This document shows positions 43,683 to 54,910 of a stretch of 64,000 bases of DNA, piece after piece. The stretch covers positions 40,376,863 to 40,440,862 of the forward strand of contig ML660201.1 of NCBI GenBank assembly GCA_007570785.1. Direction: 5' to 3'. The translations under genes were made by a program, and so were the position numbers. Every line of letters begins with the position of its first letter. Position 1 is the first letter of the stretch. The notes under the pieces are model-generated. The model worked only from the letters and a program-made list of their open reading frames with translations. It did no database searches and was not told the origin of the DNA. This DNA is from Antilocapra americana. Lineage: Eukaryota; Chordata; Mammalia; Artiodactyla; Antilocapridae.

Positions 43683-44885
43683 TTTTTTAAAAAATTTAAT
43701 TTATTTTAATTTTCTTTACATTATCGTGTTGGTTTTGCCATACATTGACATGAGTCTGCCATGGGTATACATGTGTTCCCCTTCCAGAACCCCTTTCCCA
43801 CCTCCCTCCCGATTCCCTCTCTCTGGGTCATCCCAGTGCACCAGCCCTGAGCATCAGACCTGGGCTGGCGATTGATTTCACATATGATGATTACCATGTT
43901 TCAATGCCATTCTCCCATATCATTCCACCCTTGCCCTCTCCCATAGAGTCTAAAAGACTGTTCTATACATCTGCATTTCTTTTGCTGTCTCTCAGGCAGG
44001 GTTCTCATTACCATCTTTCTAAATTCCATATATATGCGTTAGTATACTGTATTTTTGTGTTTCCTTCTGGCTTACTTCACTCTGGATAATAGGCTCCAGT
44101 TTCATCCACCTGAGTAGAACTGATTCAAATGAATTCTTTTTAATGGCTGAGTAATATTCCATTGTGTATATGTACCACAGCTTTCTTATCCATTCGTCTG
44201 TTGATGGACATCTAGGTTGCTTCCATGTCCTGGTTATTGTAAACAATGCCGCGATGAGCATTGGGGTACACATGTCTCTTTCAATTCTGATTTCCTCGGT
44301 GTGCATGCCCAGCAGTGGGATTGCTGGGTCATATGGCAGTTCTAGTTCCAGTTTTTTAAGGAACCTCCACACTGTTTTCCATAGTGGCTGTACTAGTTTG
44401 CATTCCCACCAACAGTGTAAGAGGGTTCCCTTTTCTCCACATCCTCTCCAGCATTTATTGCCTGTAGACTTTTGGATGGCAGCCATTCTGACTGGTGTAA
44501 AGTGGTACCTCATTGTGGTTTTGATTTGCATTTCTCTGATCATGAGTGATGTTGAGCATCTTTTCATGTGTTTGTTAGCCATTTTTATGTCTTCTTTGGA
44601 GAAATGTCTGTTTGGTTCTTTGGCCCACTTTTTGACTGGGTCATTTATTTTTCTAGAATGGAGCTGCAGGAGTTGCTTGTATATTTTTGAGATTAATTGT
44701 TTGTCCGTTGCTTCATTTGCTATTATTTTCTCCCATTCTGAAGGCTGTCTTTTCACCTTGCTTTTAGTTTCCTTTGTTGTGCAAAAGCTTTTAATTTTAA
44801 TTAGGTCCCATTTGTTTATTCGTGCTTTTATTTCCGATATTCTGGGAGGTGGGTCATAGAGGATCCTGCTTTGGTTTATGTTGGA
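43683..44885 (-). mobile_element. Ruminant L1, 5'-truncated, about 1.2 kb
   Basis: It has the 3' UTR (ACATTGACATGAGTCTGCCATGG..., CATTCTCCCATATCATTCCACCC on the + strand) followed by the C-terminal part of ORF2. The 5' end lies near 44885, just upstream of the [12 protein letters not shown] segment. No clean target duplication was found. Confidence 0.93.
44019..44876 (-). pseudogene. L1 ORF2p C-terminal fragment, still open
   Basis: About 285 codons read without a stop from the truncated 5' edge ([12 protein letters not shown]) to the normal stop after [10 protein letters not shown]. The first internal Met is at 44756, giving 245 codons. It contains the C-terminal cysteine-rich segment ([20 protein letters not shown]) known in L1 ORF2 proteins and the [22 protein letters not shown] tail region. 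The endonuclease and reverse-transcriptase domains are absent, so it cannot act by itself. The open frame suggests a fairly recent insertion rather than function. Confidence 0.93.
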
Positions 44886-45456
44886 CTTTTATGGTCGTAA
44901 GTTCATTTCAAATATAGTTTTCTCCAGTTCCAATAGTGACTCTTCTGAGTCTTGGTGTTTATGGCTCTAAAATGTGAAGACTGGAGAAGATGTCTAAGGT
45001 TCTTTCCAACTTTCTGGTTCTGTGATGACATCAGCACCCTGGTTGAAGTTTAGAACAAATTTAACTTATACAAGTACAAAGCAGCTCTAAAAATGGAATA
45101 CCTTTAAGTGAATTAGATTATTTCCAGTCTAATGTCTTCTTCCATGTTAATAAAAATCTGAACTCTGTGTCTGAATTTCCAAGTCTTGCTATACAGAGAC
45201 ATTTAGAAAAAAAGAAACTATGAAGAGAAATAAACTGTAGCAGCTTGAATAAGAACAATAATGTAAACCAGTTGTCCCAGAGCTTAATTGTTTCCTGTAA
45301 TTTCTTAGGCTTTCTTAGAACTTGGTCTAAGGTTTTGCGTAACATGGTAGAAACGACAAAGATTACATGTGCTATTTGATAGCATCTTTTTCTTTCCTTA
45401 ATAGAAGTCATAATCCTTGTTTACATTTGAACTTTGTTTTATTATTTGTTTCACAG
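44886..45456. other. Intron sequence just upstream of the ARHGEF3 exon
   Basis: Unique AT-rich sequence. The last 26 bases form the pyrimidine tract and CAG acceptor. Confidence 0.6.
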
Positions 45457-45519
45457 CGGAAACGGAAGCAGAGCACCCAGGATGAAGATGCAGTTAGCCT
45501 TTGTAGTCTTGATATAAGT
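45457..45519 (+). CDS. ARHGEF3: ARHGEF3 internal coding exon (21 codons)
   Basis: A pyrimidine-rich tract ending TTTCACAG precedes 63 bases encoding RKRKQSTQDEDAV then SLCSLDIS. A consensus donor GTAAGT follows at 45520. Both edges are phase 0. The peptide matches the ARHGEF3 isoform segment that continues with EPSNKRVKPLSRV in the next exon. It also aligns with the paralogue NET1 (KRKRREKDDDVVSLSSLDLK before its own EPSNKRV), which supports family membership independently. Q at position 5 and the C in SLCSLD favour ARHGEF3 over NET1. The protein is a RhoA/RhoB GEF; this N-terminal part carries a basic cluster (RKRK), and in NET1 the similar region contributes nuclear localisation, so the same role here is inference. 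The open frame runs past the donor to a TGA-free stretch ending at 45582, but that extension is intronic. The following exon is not in the window. Confidence 0.88.
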
Positions 45520-45974
45520 GTAAGTACACCTCCTACATCCCCTGCCATGGGAACACCTCTCACCTCTGAACGTATTTGTTAACATGCTGTGGGCTTTAGG
45601 TGGGGTTCCAGGATCCAATTACAGAAGTTTGGATCTGGGGGGAAATGTTAAAAATTTTTTTTTCATCTTAATGAAAGAAGCTGTGTGGCCAGCTCAAACT
45701 TCCAAGCCACTTGTTTTTTGCTTGTGTCTTTTCTCTCATAAAATGAATGATGAAATCAGTGCATCTGGATAGAATCTAGATAAAGGCCACTGTGCCGTGG
45801 TAGAGATTGGCTACTGAAGGTGGACCAGGTGTTTGTCCCCCCTTGGGGGAGGTTGGCAGATTGGCCCAACTCAAGCAGCTGCATCTCTCAAAGGCCAGAA
45901 GAAGTGTCCAGCAGCATGGCTGAGGGGTGGCTTTGGTTTCAACAGCTTAGTTTGAATGAAGACTCTATACTTAG

Positions 45975-46115
45975 ATTTGTATGCCACCTGGCTTCTCCTC
46001 TGTTTCCTTATGTGGAAGAGACTTAACCTAACAGAATTGTTGTGAGGATCACACAACAATAAAAGAGAGTGCCAACCTCGTGGCCTAGTACATAGTAGAC
46101 ACTCACCAAACGTTC
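45975..46115 (+). repeat. MIR SINE 3' part
   Basis: CTCTGTTTCCTTATGTGGAAG, AACAGAATTGTTGTGAGGATCACACAA, GTGGCCTAGTACATAGTAGACACTCACCAAACG. Confidence 0.65.
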
Positions 46116-46504
46116 ACCTCACTGTATTCTCCTTTAAAAGTGGAACTTTGCAAAAGATGTTTGAGTGACCTGGTAACTGTGCTAGTGATAATAGAGGTCA
46201 AATGCTTTCTTGGATTTTTTCAGGCCTATGTCTTTAGATGCTGAATTTCAGTCATTTGTTTCGTGTGGCCTCCTTGTCTCCCCAGTGACACAGTTGGGGA
46301 GGCTCCCTGGGCATCTGATGCTCTCATTGTCTAGGGACTGGCGGTCAGGATTCTGGCCCCCGCTGTGCTCCCCGTGTCTGTTAATCGTTCACACTCCCTG
46401 GAACTTTAATCATCACGCGGGCATGGCGGATCCATCTAACGGTAGTGCCTGGTCCTCCTCCTCCACAGACACCACAAGAGCTGCTGTTGTGAGATGAGGC
46501 GTCT

Positions 46505-46620
46505 ATGCTAAGAATAAGAACTGGATCATGGTGCTGGCTCTGTCTGTAGCTAACGATGTAATCTTGGGCAAGTCAGTTCCTCTCTGTGGGCCTCATCTGT
46601 TAAAAAAACAATTTTGAGAT
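46505..46620 (+). repeat. MIR SINE core
   Basis: GGCTCTGTCTGTAGCTAACGATGTAATCTTGGGCAAGTCAGTTCCTCTCTG. Confidence 0.6.
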
Positions 46621-47379
46621 CCAGTTTTTAAACCATTGTAAAAATCTGAAGCTCCATTGAACACAGATTATTGGGTCCTCACCTGATAACATATAAGCAA
46701 CGCTCTCTTAGTTATTTTCAGTTGTGGCAGAGTTTTCTAGTGATGCACATAGCTGTGATGGAGGGAGCCTGCGCTAGCTAGCGTTAATGTATTCACACAT
46801 CTTTACTTGCCACATGGTGTTTGTTCCAGTCTTTAGAACCATCAGATTGATGGGTTGGACCAGTTTATTATGTTGCTATAGTAATGGGATGAAAAAGACG
46901 ATGTTCTTCTTGCTTTTACTTTACTCATTGAATCTTTTATTGTTGACAAGTGAAGTCTTTGGAACTTTCTTTATTGACAACAACTATTTTGGTGTTTGCA
47001 AATGTTTTTGATTTTGTGTCAATTATTAGAATTTTTGATGTTTAGAATATATAGAGCCCTTAGCCATCATATACTCCCCTCACTTTGAAAATGAAGAAGT
47101 AGAAGCCTAGGGAAGTGTAGTGATTTAATAAGACGTTAACCTAGCCTATTTCTAAGATCATGCCTCATCCTGTGTTTTTCCTGAACTACGTTTATTTTTC
47201 AGAAAAATACGTCTCTAGAAGCTTTATTCAAAGAACTACTAAACTCTTTTATATGAAAGGATTATTTGCAGTCATGAATTGTGATTTAGTTTTCATGTTG
47301 ATTGGCATCCATGACCTTATCTTCTGATCAGAGTCATCTAAGTTCATATAATGAATTATTTGATGTCTTTTCTCTTTGG
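46621..47379. other. Non-coding intron stretch
   Basis: Nothing recognised beyond a possible reverse MIR core near 47060-47160. Confidence 0.35.
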
Positions 47380-47586
47380 TGGTGGTTTAGTTGCTAAGTT
47401 GTGTCCAACTCTTGCGACCTCATGGACTGTAGCCTGCCAGGCTCCTCTGTCCATGGGATTTTCCAGGCAAGAATACTGGAGTGGATTGCCATTTCCTTCT
47501 CCAGGGGATCTTCCTGACCCAGGAATTGAACCCAGGTCTCCTGCATTACAGGCAGATTCTTTACTGACTGAGCTATGAGAGAAACC
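47380..47586 (-). mobile_element. Bov-tA SINE, full length
   Basis: On the + strand: TTTAGTTGCTAAGTTGTGTCCAACTC, GCCTGCCAGGCTCCTCTGTCC, GGGGATCTTCCTGACCCAGG and CTGCATTACAGGCAGATTCTTTACTGACTGAGC. Confidence 0.95.
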
Positions 47587-49624
47587 CCTTTCTCCTTATG
47601 CAGCCACAAAAGATACATCTCCCTCCCTTGCTGTATCTCCTAACCATATCATATCATGTTTTGTCATGATAAAGAGACCTTCATGGGAGAGTCCACCTTT
47701 ATGCTTAGGGATTCACCTGTGGCTAAACTCCTTTCTGATTTCTCTGTTATTTTTTCCTGATTCTTGGCAAACAGATTCCAGAACCTGGCCAGTTTCCTCC
47801 AAATATTGTCATGTAATATTATAATCATTATAAAACTTAAAAGAATCCTAGAAGCTTTTGGAGGACATGAAAACTGGTGTTTTGCAAGTTTACTGACAGT
47901 CCAAGCTGGACAGAGATGACGGGATGTGTGACAGATACACATTTGGCCACAGAGGAAGTGCTACTGATTTTCAGTGCCTTGCACCTAACAGGTACTTGGT
48001 AGAGATGAGTTGAATGAAGTAGTGGATAGAGCCACTCATGAGAAGATTGTAGCCATAAAGGCTGCAATGTCTGAGTAAGTATCTGAATCCCATAAATTAA
48101 TAGTCTCCCCAAAGGTGCTTTTTAAATGGTGATATCCAGTAGAGTCACAGCAGCATTAATGAAGAGTTGTTTTGAGCCTGCTTCTATGTGTAGTGGAAAG
48201 TATCTGAAAAAAAGGTGGGTTCCAGTGGATGATTCATACCGGAAGATGTGAGTGCTTGGGAAAGTAATATTAGTAACTCTCAATTTTGATTCCACTTCAT
48301 AAGTGGAAATACAGTCACCAGATGTATGCTTGAACATGAAGTTACTGAATGGGGGAGAGGAATCTTTGGGGGATCGTGGTCAAGTTTCCATTGAGTCCTA
48401 GCCCAGTGCTGCACAATGAGCTCTTCATAAATACTTATTGGTTAGTGAATTTTGACAACAACGAAAAGAGTGGATCTTCCCAATGTGTATGTGGAATTCA
48501 ACACACGTACCCCCTTCCTAGAAATATATCTGTGACATAAAGTTGGGAAGTGTTAGCAGAGAAACGTTCCCCCTTTGATTCAAAGCATATATTGGTGTCT
48601 GAGTGTGGACAACACCAAACATTCCCGTTGACATCTTGCTTTATTTTAAAGCCTCAGATGACAGTTCTTGTAGGTGCCTGCTAGAGGGTTTTCCTTCTGA
48701 ACTCCTCTGCAACCTCCTATTGAACTTGAGCTTAGAGACCAAACAGGAGTGGGTAAGCTAAGAAAAGAGTGTATCCTTACAGAATAGGGATCCTCAGTTG
48801 TTTGGGGGCAGGGTGTGTCATGGACTCTTTTGAGAATCTGATGATAGCACTGGGCTCCAGACACTTTTACAAGATTGACATATGATTTTGTGGGCCTTAC
48901 AGACCCCAGCCAAGACCTCATGTGAGAAGTTCCTCTTAAAAAGGAAACTGGAAGGGTCTTAGGCCTGGTCACGTTATCTCCACAGAATTATTCTCCCATC
49001 CTCCACCTCCAGCACTTGGTGAAAAATGAATTGTGACTGCAGAGTCTGCACTAGTTGACAATGTAATTGGTCCCTATTTTTTCCCACCACTTTACCCAGT
49101 CCACTGGCTGAACCCCCGGCTTCCTGGTAGGATAGAACACAAACTATTCTAGGTGGGGGGAGCAGACTATATTTTTTAGCACTTTTGAGAACAATTTGCA
49201 GAGTGGAGAACGCTCCCAGAAGCTGCCTACAAATCTTCTCTCACGTCAGAGGATATGAGTGGGATGGTTTCAGGGACATCGCTTCCCCCACAGCACTTTG
49301 CTCGTTTGAATTCTAGTGGGCGAGAGACTCCTGAGTGAAGAGCTGGCTTTCATGGTCCCTCAAGAAAGGCCCTTAGCAGAAGAGCCAGGTGTGACGCTGG
49401 TGCAGGGCACTGCTTAGCATCAAACATCCTTTATCAAAAAATACATGAATGTTGGGATAGGCACAGGAACAGTTTCCAGTGAAGAAACAGTATAAAAGAT
49501 AAAAAGGAGTATGTGTTCTTTGTTGCAGATTTGGAAAGTGTGAACCCTAGAATTCACTATACTCTTACCTCAGAGTAGTGGCTACATTTTGATGTATTAC
49601 CTTTCTAGCATTATATACCCACTC
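47587..49624. other. Non-coding intron stretch
   Basis: A short MIR/L2-type tail lies near 48405-48450 (AGTGCTGCACAATGAGCTCTTCATAAATAC). Nothing else is recognised. Confidence 0.35.
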
Positions 49625-50200
49625 ACTTAAAACTTTAATTATGAAATATTTCAGGCATACAAAGTGGTGTAAAGGATAATGTAATTCCAGGTAGCTACCA
49701 GTGCAACTAAAGACATATGCCCTTAATGACAGCACAGGCCCTTAAAAAATCCCTTGCTCTACTGTGTTTAATGTTTATTGTTGCCTTCCCTGTCTGTAAA
49801 CTTGCTATGTACATGTAGCCCTAAACAGCACATATGTTATCAACCAACTTTTAAAGTTTGTGTAAGCACACAATTTTAATTGCGATCATAACACATTAAT
49901 TTTTCCTTTATTTTCCACTTACTATATTGAAATCATGTCACCACAGCCTGAAACATTCTTCAATAACATTATTTTAAATAACCATACTTTGTCAAATGAG
50001 TGCACCACGTTTATTTAGCCAGTCCTTCCTTCCTTGTATACTTAGATAAGTTGCAGTTTTTTACTATTACAAATACCACTGATGGGCATCCAAGAATATC
50101 TTTATGTGATTCTTTTATCAGTAGGATAAAATATAAAATTCCTGGCTAAAAGGGAATGAATATTTCTTAAACCTGTTCACAGGTTTATACCCCTTCTGTC
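49625..50200 (-). repeat. Old L1 (L1M) remnant
   Basis: AATTATGAAATATTTCAGGCATACAAAG, TTTAGCCAGTCCTTCC...GTTGCAGTTTTTTACTATTACAAATACC and CCTGGCTAAAAGGGAATG follow an L1M 3' region on the reverse strand; diverged. Confidence 0.55.
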
Positions 50201-50514
50201 AGTCAGAGGTAGAAATTCAGTTCAGACCATCTGAGCGTCTTGTGTGGAAACTTGGAATGGGGGATTGTTCTCACTTTTCTCTCCCACATTCTCTTTCAGT
50301 TGTATCGCTGGCCCCTTGCTAAGTGTGACTTTATGTGGGACATTTGCTAACACCCCCTCTTTGGGAGGAGCCCCTCTTGTTGCCCTTGGCAGAGCCCAGC
50401 CTCTCTCTTCCCTGGCAGGGAGGGGCTGGGAGTGGAGCTGCTGGTGGGGCATCCTTTCCATGCCCCACAGGAGCAGGTGGCCAAACTGTAATTGGGGTTG
50501 GGATGAGACCCATT

Positions 50515-50655
50515 TAACCCCCACAACAGTCCTGTGACTGTGGGTGTTGTCATACCCCTTTTTGTAGATGAGAAAACTGAGGCTCGGAGAAATAAGCAGT
50601 TTGCTCAAAACCCTACGTTCTTGTAGATTCAAGGCCGGAAGAGCTGGCCCCCACA
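50515..50655 (-). repeat. MIR SINE core, cut by L1
   Basis: CCCACAACAGTCCTGTGACTG, CCTTTTTGTAGATGAGAAAACTGAGGCTCGGAG, GATTCAAGGCCGG, the complement of MIR. Confidence 0.7.
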
Positions 50656-50661
50656 GCTTCT

Positions 50662-51288
50662 TTTTTTTTTTTAATTTTTTTTTACTCTTTTTTTTTTTAA
50701 CATTTTTTTTTTATTAGTTTTGCCAAACAATGACATGATATCACCATGGGTTTACATATGCTCCCCCTCCAGAACCCCCCTCCCTCCTCCCTCCCCCCGG
50801 GAAATCTCGTTGCACCAGCCCCGAGCATCAATCCTGGGCCGGCTATTGCTTAGACATATGATAATTAACATGCTTCAATGCCATTCTCCCATATCATCCC
50901 ACCCTTTCCCTCATCCACAGAGTCCACGAGTCTATTCTATACATCTGCGTTCCTTTTGCTGTCCCGCATGCTGGGTTCTCGTTACCGTCTTTCTAAATTC
51001 CATATATATGCGTTAATATACTGTATTGTTGTTTTTGCTTCTGGCTTACTTCACTCTGGATAATGGGCTCCAGTTTCGTCCATCTGAGTAGAACTGATTC
51101 AAATGAATTTTTCCTTAATGCTGAGTAATATTCCATTGTGTATATGTACCACAGCTTTCTTATCCATTCGTCAGTTGATGGGCATCTAGGTTGGTTCCAT
51201 GTCCTGGCTATTGTAAATAAAGCAGCGATGAACATTGGGGTACACGTGGCTCTTTCATTTCTGGTTTCCTCGGTATATATGCCCAACT
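50662..51288 (-). mobile_element. Ruminant L1, 5'-truncated, about 0.63 kb
   Basis: On the + strand, T-runs (poly(A)) at 50662-50715, then the 3' UTR (AATGACATGATATCACCATGG, AAATCTCGTTGCACCAGCC), then the ORF2 end. ORF2 codons from GIYTEETRNER to [10 protein letters not shown] (about 98 codons) are open from about 51286 to 50993. The longer frame continuing to 51403 includes unrelated flank. The T-tract is interrupted (TTTACTC), possibly two poly(A) segments. Confidence 0.93.
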
Positions 51289-51973
51289 GCTTCCAGCACA
51301 GGAAGGAGAAAGCGTTTGGCCTCAGGGCTTCTGGTGATGGATGATGGACAGGACATTGAGCTGGTAAACATTTTGGCAACCCCTCTTTGAGGTTTATGAC
51401 CATGCACCTTCAGAGTACTATAATCTGTGCTTGCCAATTACTTACCCTGTTACATGGATTCTCAGAGCACAAGAGTTGATACATGAGAAGGGGGAAAAGC
51501 TTTCCCATCTCAGTGAAGCTAAATGACGTTTCTTTGCTAGGACATGTTAAACCAGACACAAAACAGCAGCAGGATTATTTTATCTCTGCTCAGCAGAGTC
51601 CAGATAATTACAAAAGATACCATTTCTGTGGTTTTGTTTCTCTTGGTCTGTTCTGAAACTTGCTAACTAGGGAGATTAGCCTTGCCCTGACCAGCATGAG
51701 GCCTTGATGAATTACGTGGGAGATTTTAATAATGCTCTTATCACCGAGGAGACCAGGCCTGCCCCTGAGACTGGTTGTCAATAGCGCATATTTATATTTA
51801 ACCTGATGGAATTTTTTTTTTTTTCTGTTTTGGAATTACAATCTGGTCTTGCTGCCTGTGAGATTATCTGGGCCTACAGTAGTGGAGGTCCTGTGCTGAG
51901 TCCCAACCCAAATCTCTGATGGCAGGTCTGCTCATTGTTGGCATAGGCACATTTTATCTTGCTGCTGTTACTG
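51289..51973. other. Non-coding intron stretch
   Basis: No repeat recognised; T-run near 51810. Confidence 0.35.
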
Positions 51974-52170
51974 TAGTTTAGTTGCTAAGCTATGTCCAGC
52001 TCTTTTTGGGACCCCATGGACAATAGCCCGCCAGGCTTCTCTGTCCATAGGATTTCCCAGGCAAGAATTCTGGGATACATGAGAATTCCTACACATCTCC
52101 TCCTCCAGGGGATCCTCCTGACCCAGGGATTGAACCTGCATCTCCTGCCTTGGAGGGCGTATTCTTTACC
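51974..52170 (-). mobile_element. Bov-tA SINE, diverged
   Basis: On the + strand: GTAGTTTAGTTGCTAAGCTATGTCC, GCCAGGCTTCTCTGTCCATAGG, GGGGATCCTCCTGACCCAGGG. An ATACATGAGAATTCCTACACAT segment replaces the usual GAGTGGGTTGCCATTTCC. Confidence 0.9.
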
Positions 52171-52439
52171 TTCTTTATCTTGCCTTTGGCCTAATCGATT
52201 AGGTTGTCAATGGTTGTCATTTCACTGTGTATTCACTGTGGTCTTTTCTCTTTGCTCCACGTCTTGAAAAGCACAGGGACAAAGAAATCCCTGGGGGCTT
52301 CAGGACGTGCTCTCAGAAGCTGATCACGGGCCAGCGTGTCCATCGTCATCTTTCCTCCCACTTCAGTGACCCCCATGGGGCCCAGGACTATCGAGGGATC
52401 CTGTATTCTGAGTATACCTATTTGTTTGAATTTGTCATC

Positions 52440-52610
52440 AGAATTACAGACTTTGGAAGTTTAGAGATTAATCACCTTCAGTTTCTCCAGCTGTAACCTG
52501 AAACCATAGCAGTGCCTTGCCTTAGAGTTATAAGGATTAAAATAAGTTAATTCATGCAGCGCAGATAGTACCTGGCCCTTGGGGAGCACAAAATGCACTA
52601 GCTATTGTTG
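52440..52610 (+). repeat. MIR SINE 3' part
   Basis: CACCTTCAGTTTCTCCAGCTGTAA, TTATAAGGATTAAAATAAGTTAATTCATG, GATAGTACCTGGCCC. Confidence 0.6.
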
Positions 52611-54224
52611 CTGTTGACTTTATAATACAATGTTGATTCTGTGGTTCAATTTGAGGCTGTCATTGTCACAAATGTTCCATACATAGAACTGATTATGAAA
52701 TTTAAAAAAATAGAATATGAAGAGACATATACAAGGAGTTTTGTGACAACGTTTTAAAATAATAGCCATAAGCTGAAAACAGCACAAGTGACTAAATTAT
52801 ATAGAGACTTGTAAATGTATTGCAAAATAGACGTGTAAAACACGGTTACGGAGCGCATAACTGTGTAAGTTACACCTCTAAGTGGCTATGTGTGTATTAG
52901 GGGTCCACTTGACGGCGCACGCATGGAGGAACATGCGCTGCACTGTGAGCAGTGATCACACTGGGAGAGTGGGGTTACAGGAAGGGGCGGTTGAGTTCCA
53001 GGGGTTCTTAACCGTCTGCATCTTGTGAAACCTATGAACCTCCCCCCACCCTTCAAGACTGTTTAGATGTGCTTAAAATACAGTATATGATTAGAACAAA
53101 ACCCAATTTTACTGAAATATAGTTATCAAAATAGTTAAAAACAAAACTGTGGTAAGAGTTACGTATGTGCTTCTCAATTAATGCATGAAGTAATAAGTTC
53201 TGGCGACAAATCCAACACCTTATACACTGTCCATGAAATGATAAGAGTAAATGATATTTTGAAATACCCTCACCAGCCACACTGTGATTTGAAAACACAG
53301 TGATTTTTATGGTGACAAAGTCATGGGTCTGCTAATGCTTCTGTAATTTGTGGTCTCCATTCATAAAGGAAGTGCTAAATTTCACTTGTTAGTAAAACTG
53401 ATCTTCAGTGGCTCTTTTTCCATCCAAGCTCACAGATGCCCTGAAGTGAATCCATGCAATCCTCGGGTTTCTGAGGATTTTAGATTAAGAATTCTTATTT
53501 AAGACACTCCGTCTGATATGATAAGCTTTGTACTGTATTACTTTAGTACTTCAAATGACTAAAATTAAAATACAATAAATATAATTGATTTTGACCTGCT
53601 GGTATATGAGATTGTTAGTGTTTTAAAGGAGGGAAAATAAAACATTACATAAAATTAAAGGATGGGGATAATGATGATAATGTTGTTTTTAGAAAGACTT
53701 TCCTATAAGCATTAAATCAGTTCAGTTCTCAACTCTTGGTGTTTACTTAGATTTTTCTTTGAGACCAGCTTAGCTTTTTTAAATAAATAACCTAATTCAC
53801 CCCAGTAGTTTAGTGCTTTTTCTGCTATTGAAAAACAATTTTAGGGTAGAAAAATGTCCTTGTTTTTAAAAGATGAATACTGAAGTATTTAAAATGTCAT
53901 TATATCTGTAATTTATTTTTGAATATTTTATTGTAAGTTGTAAATATTTTTAAAGAAAAATTTTATTTTTAATTACACATGTAACACTGTTTATATATTC
54001 CCACAATTTTAAAAAAATATCAAACGAGAAGTAGAACTAACAACCTATTAACCATCCATGGTCCCACTTACCTTCTTAGGTCTAATCTGGTTATTAATTT
54101 AGTCTCCTCCCAGATATTTAGATATATGGATAGATATAGCTATAAAAATTAGTTTATGGTGGCTTTGTAAAGATGTGTTGTCATTTTTTTGTTTTACTTT
54201 GCAATTTGCTTTTTTTTCTTTTAA
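52611..54224. other. AT-rich non-coding intron stretch
   Basis: No repeat could be named. A CpG-containing patch lies at about 52835-52935. Confidence 0.35.
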
Positions 54225-54910
54225 ATTGTCCATTTTTTAGGGCAGTTTTAGGTTCACAGCAAAATTAAGCAGAAAGTGCAGATAATTTCCATTTGTCCTC
54301 TGCCCCTACACATGTGCAGTGTCCTCTGATCATCAACATCCCCCGCTGGAGGGGTACAATGTGACAACTGATGAAGTGACATTGCCACATCATTATTATG
54401 CGTAGTCCATAGTTTATGTTAGGGTTCACTTGGAGTACTTTCTCTGGGTTTTGACACACTTGTGATGACACATCCACCATTATGGTGTCTTCAGAATAGT
54501 CCTGAAGATGCTCTGTGCTCTGCCTATTCATCTCTCTCTCATCTCAGCCCCTGGCAAGCACCCATCTTTTTACTGTCTCCATAATTTTGCCTTTTCCAGA
54601 ATGTCATACAGTTCTTTTCATTCTGGCTTCTTTCACTCAGTAATAGCCATTAAGGGTCCTCCAAGTCTTTTCGTGGCTTGAAAGCTCTTTTTCTTTTTTC
54701 CTTAATCACATCCTTAATAATATTCTGCTGTATGGATGTACCATAGTTTATTTATCCATTCACTTAGTGAAGGATATGTCTCATTGTTTCAACTGCTGCT
54801 TATTTTTGCACGAGACAAATGGGTCATAGTTTATTTTAACAGCATTCTCCATTGAGGGGCATTTTTGTTGTTTCCAGTATTTCCCAGTTACAATGACCAT
54901 CCTCATATTA
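54225..54910 (-). repeat. Old L1 (L1M) 3' region
   Basis: On the + strand: GGCAGTTTTAGGTTCACAGCAAAATT, TCAACATCCCCCGCTGGAGGGG, GGGTTTTGACACACTTG, GTATGGATGTACCATAGTTTATTTATCCATTC, a well-known L1M string in order. Confidence 0.85.

Larger units (their letters stand above)
17081..45456 (+). other. ARHGEF3: ARHGEF3 intron between the two recognised exons
   Basis: This is a 28,376-base intron with a GTAAGC donor at 17081 and a CAG acceptor at 45454-45456, both phase 0. It is filled with the repeats listed separately. I saw no further exon in frame. Its extent is an inference from joining the two exons; other isoforms may use different first exons. Confidence 0.7.

Noticed and set aside
45367..45582. 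71-codon single-exon frame around the ARHGEF3 exon
   Set aside because: Only 45457-45519 is bounded by splice sites and matches the protein. The extensions are intronic.
50662..51288. Target duplication for this L1 (CCCACAGCTTC / CCCAACTGCTTC)
   Set aside because: The right-hand match overlaps genuine L1 sequence (GCCCAAC...), so the similarity cannot be separated from chance.
50993..51403. 136-codon frame as one protein
   Set aside because: Only the part up to about 51286 is L1 ORF2. The N-terminal portion is unrelated flank read through by chance.
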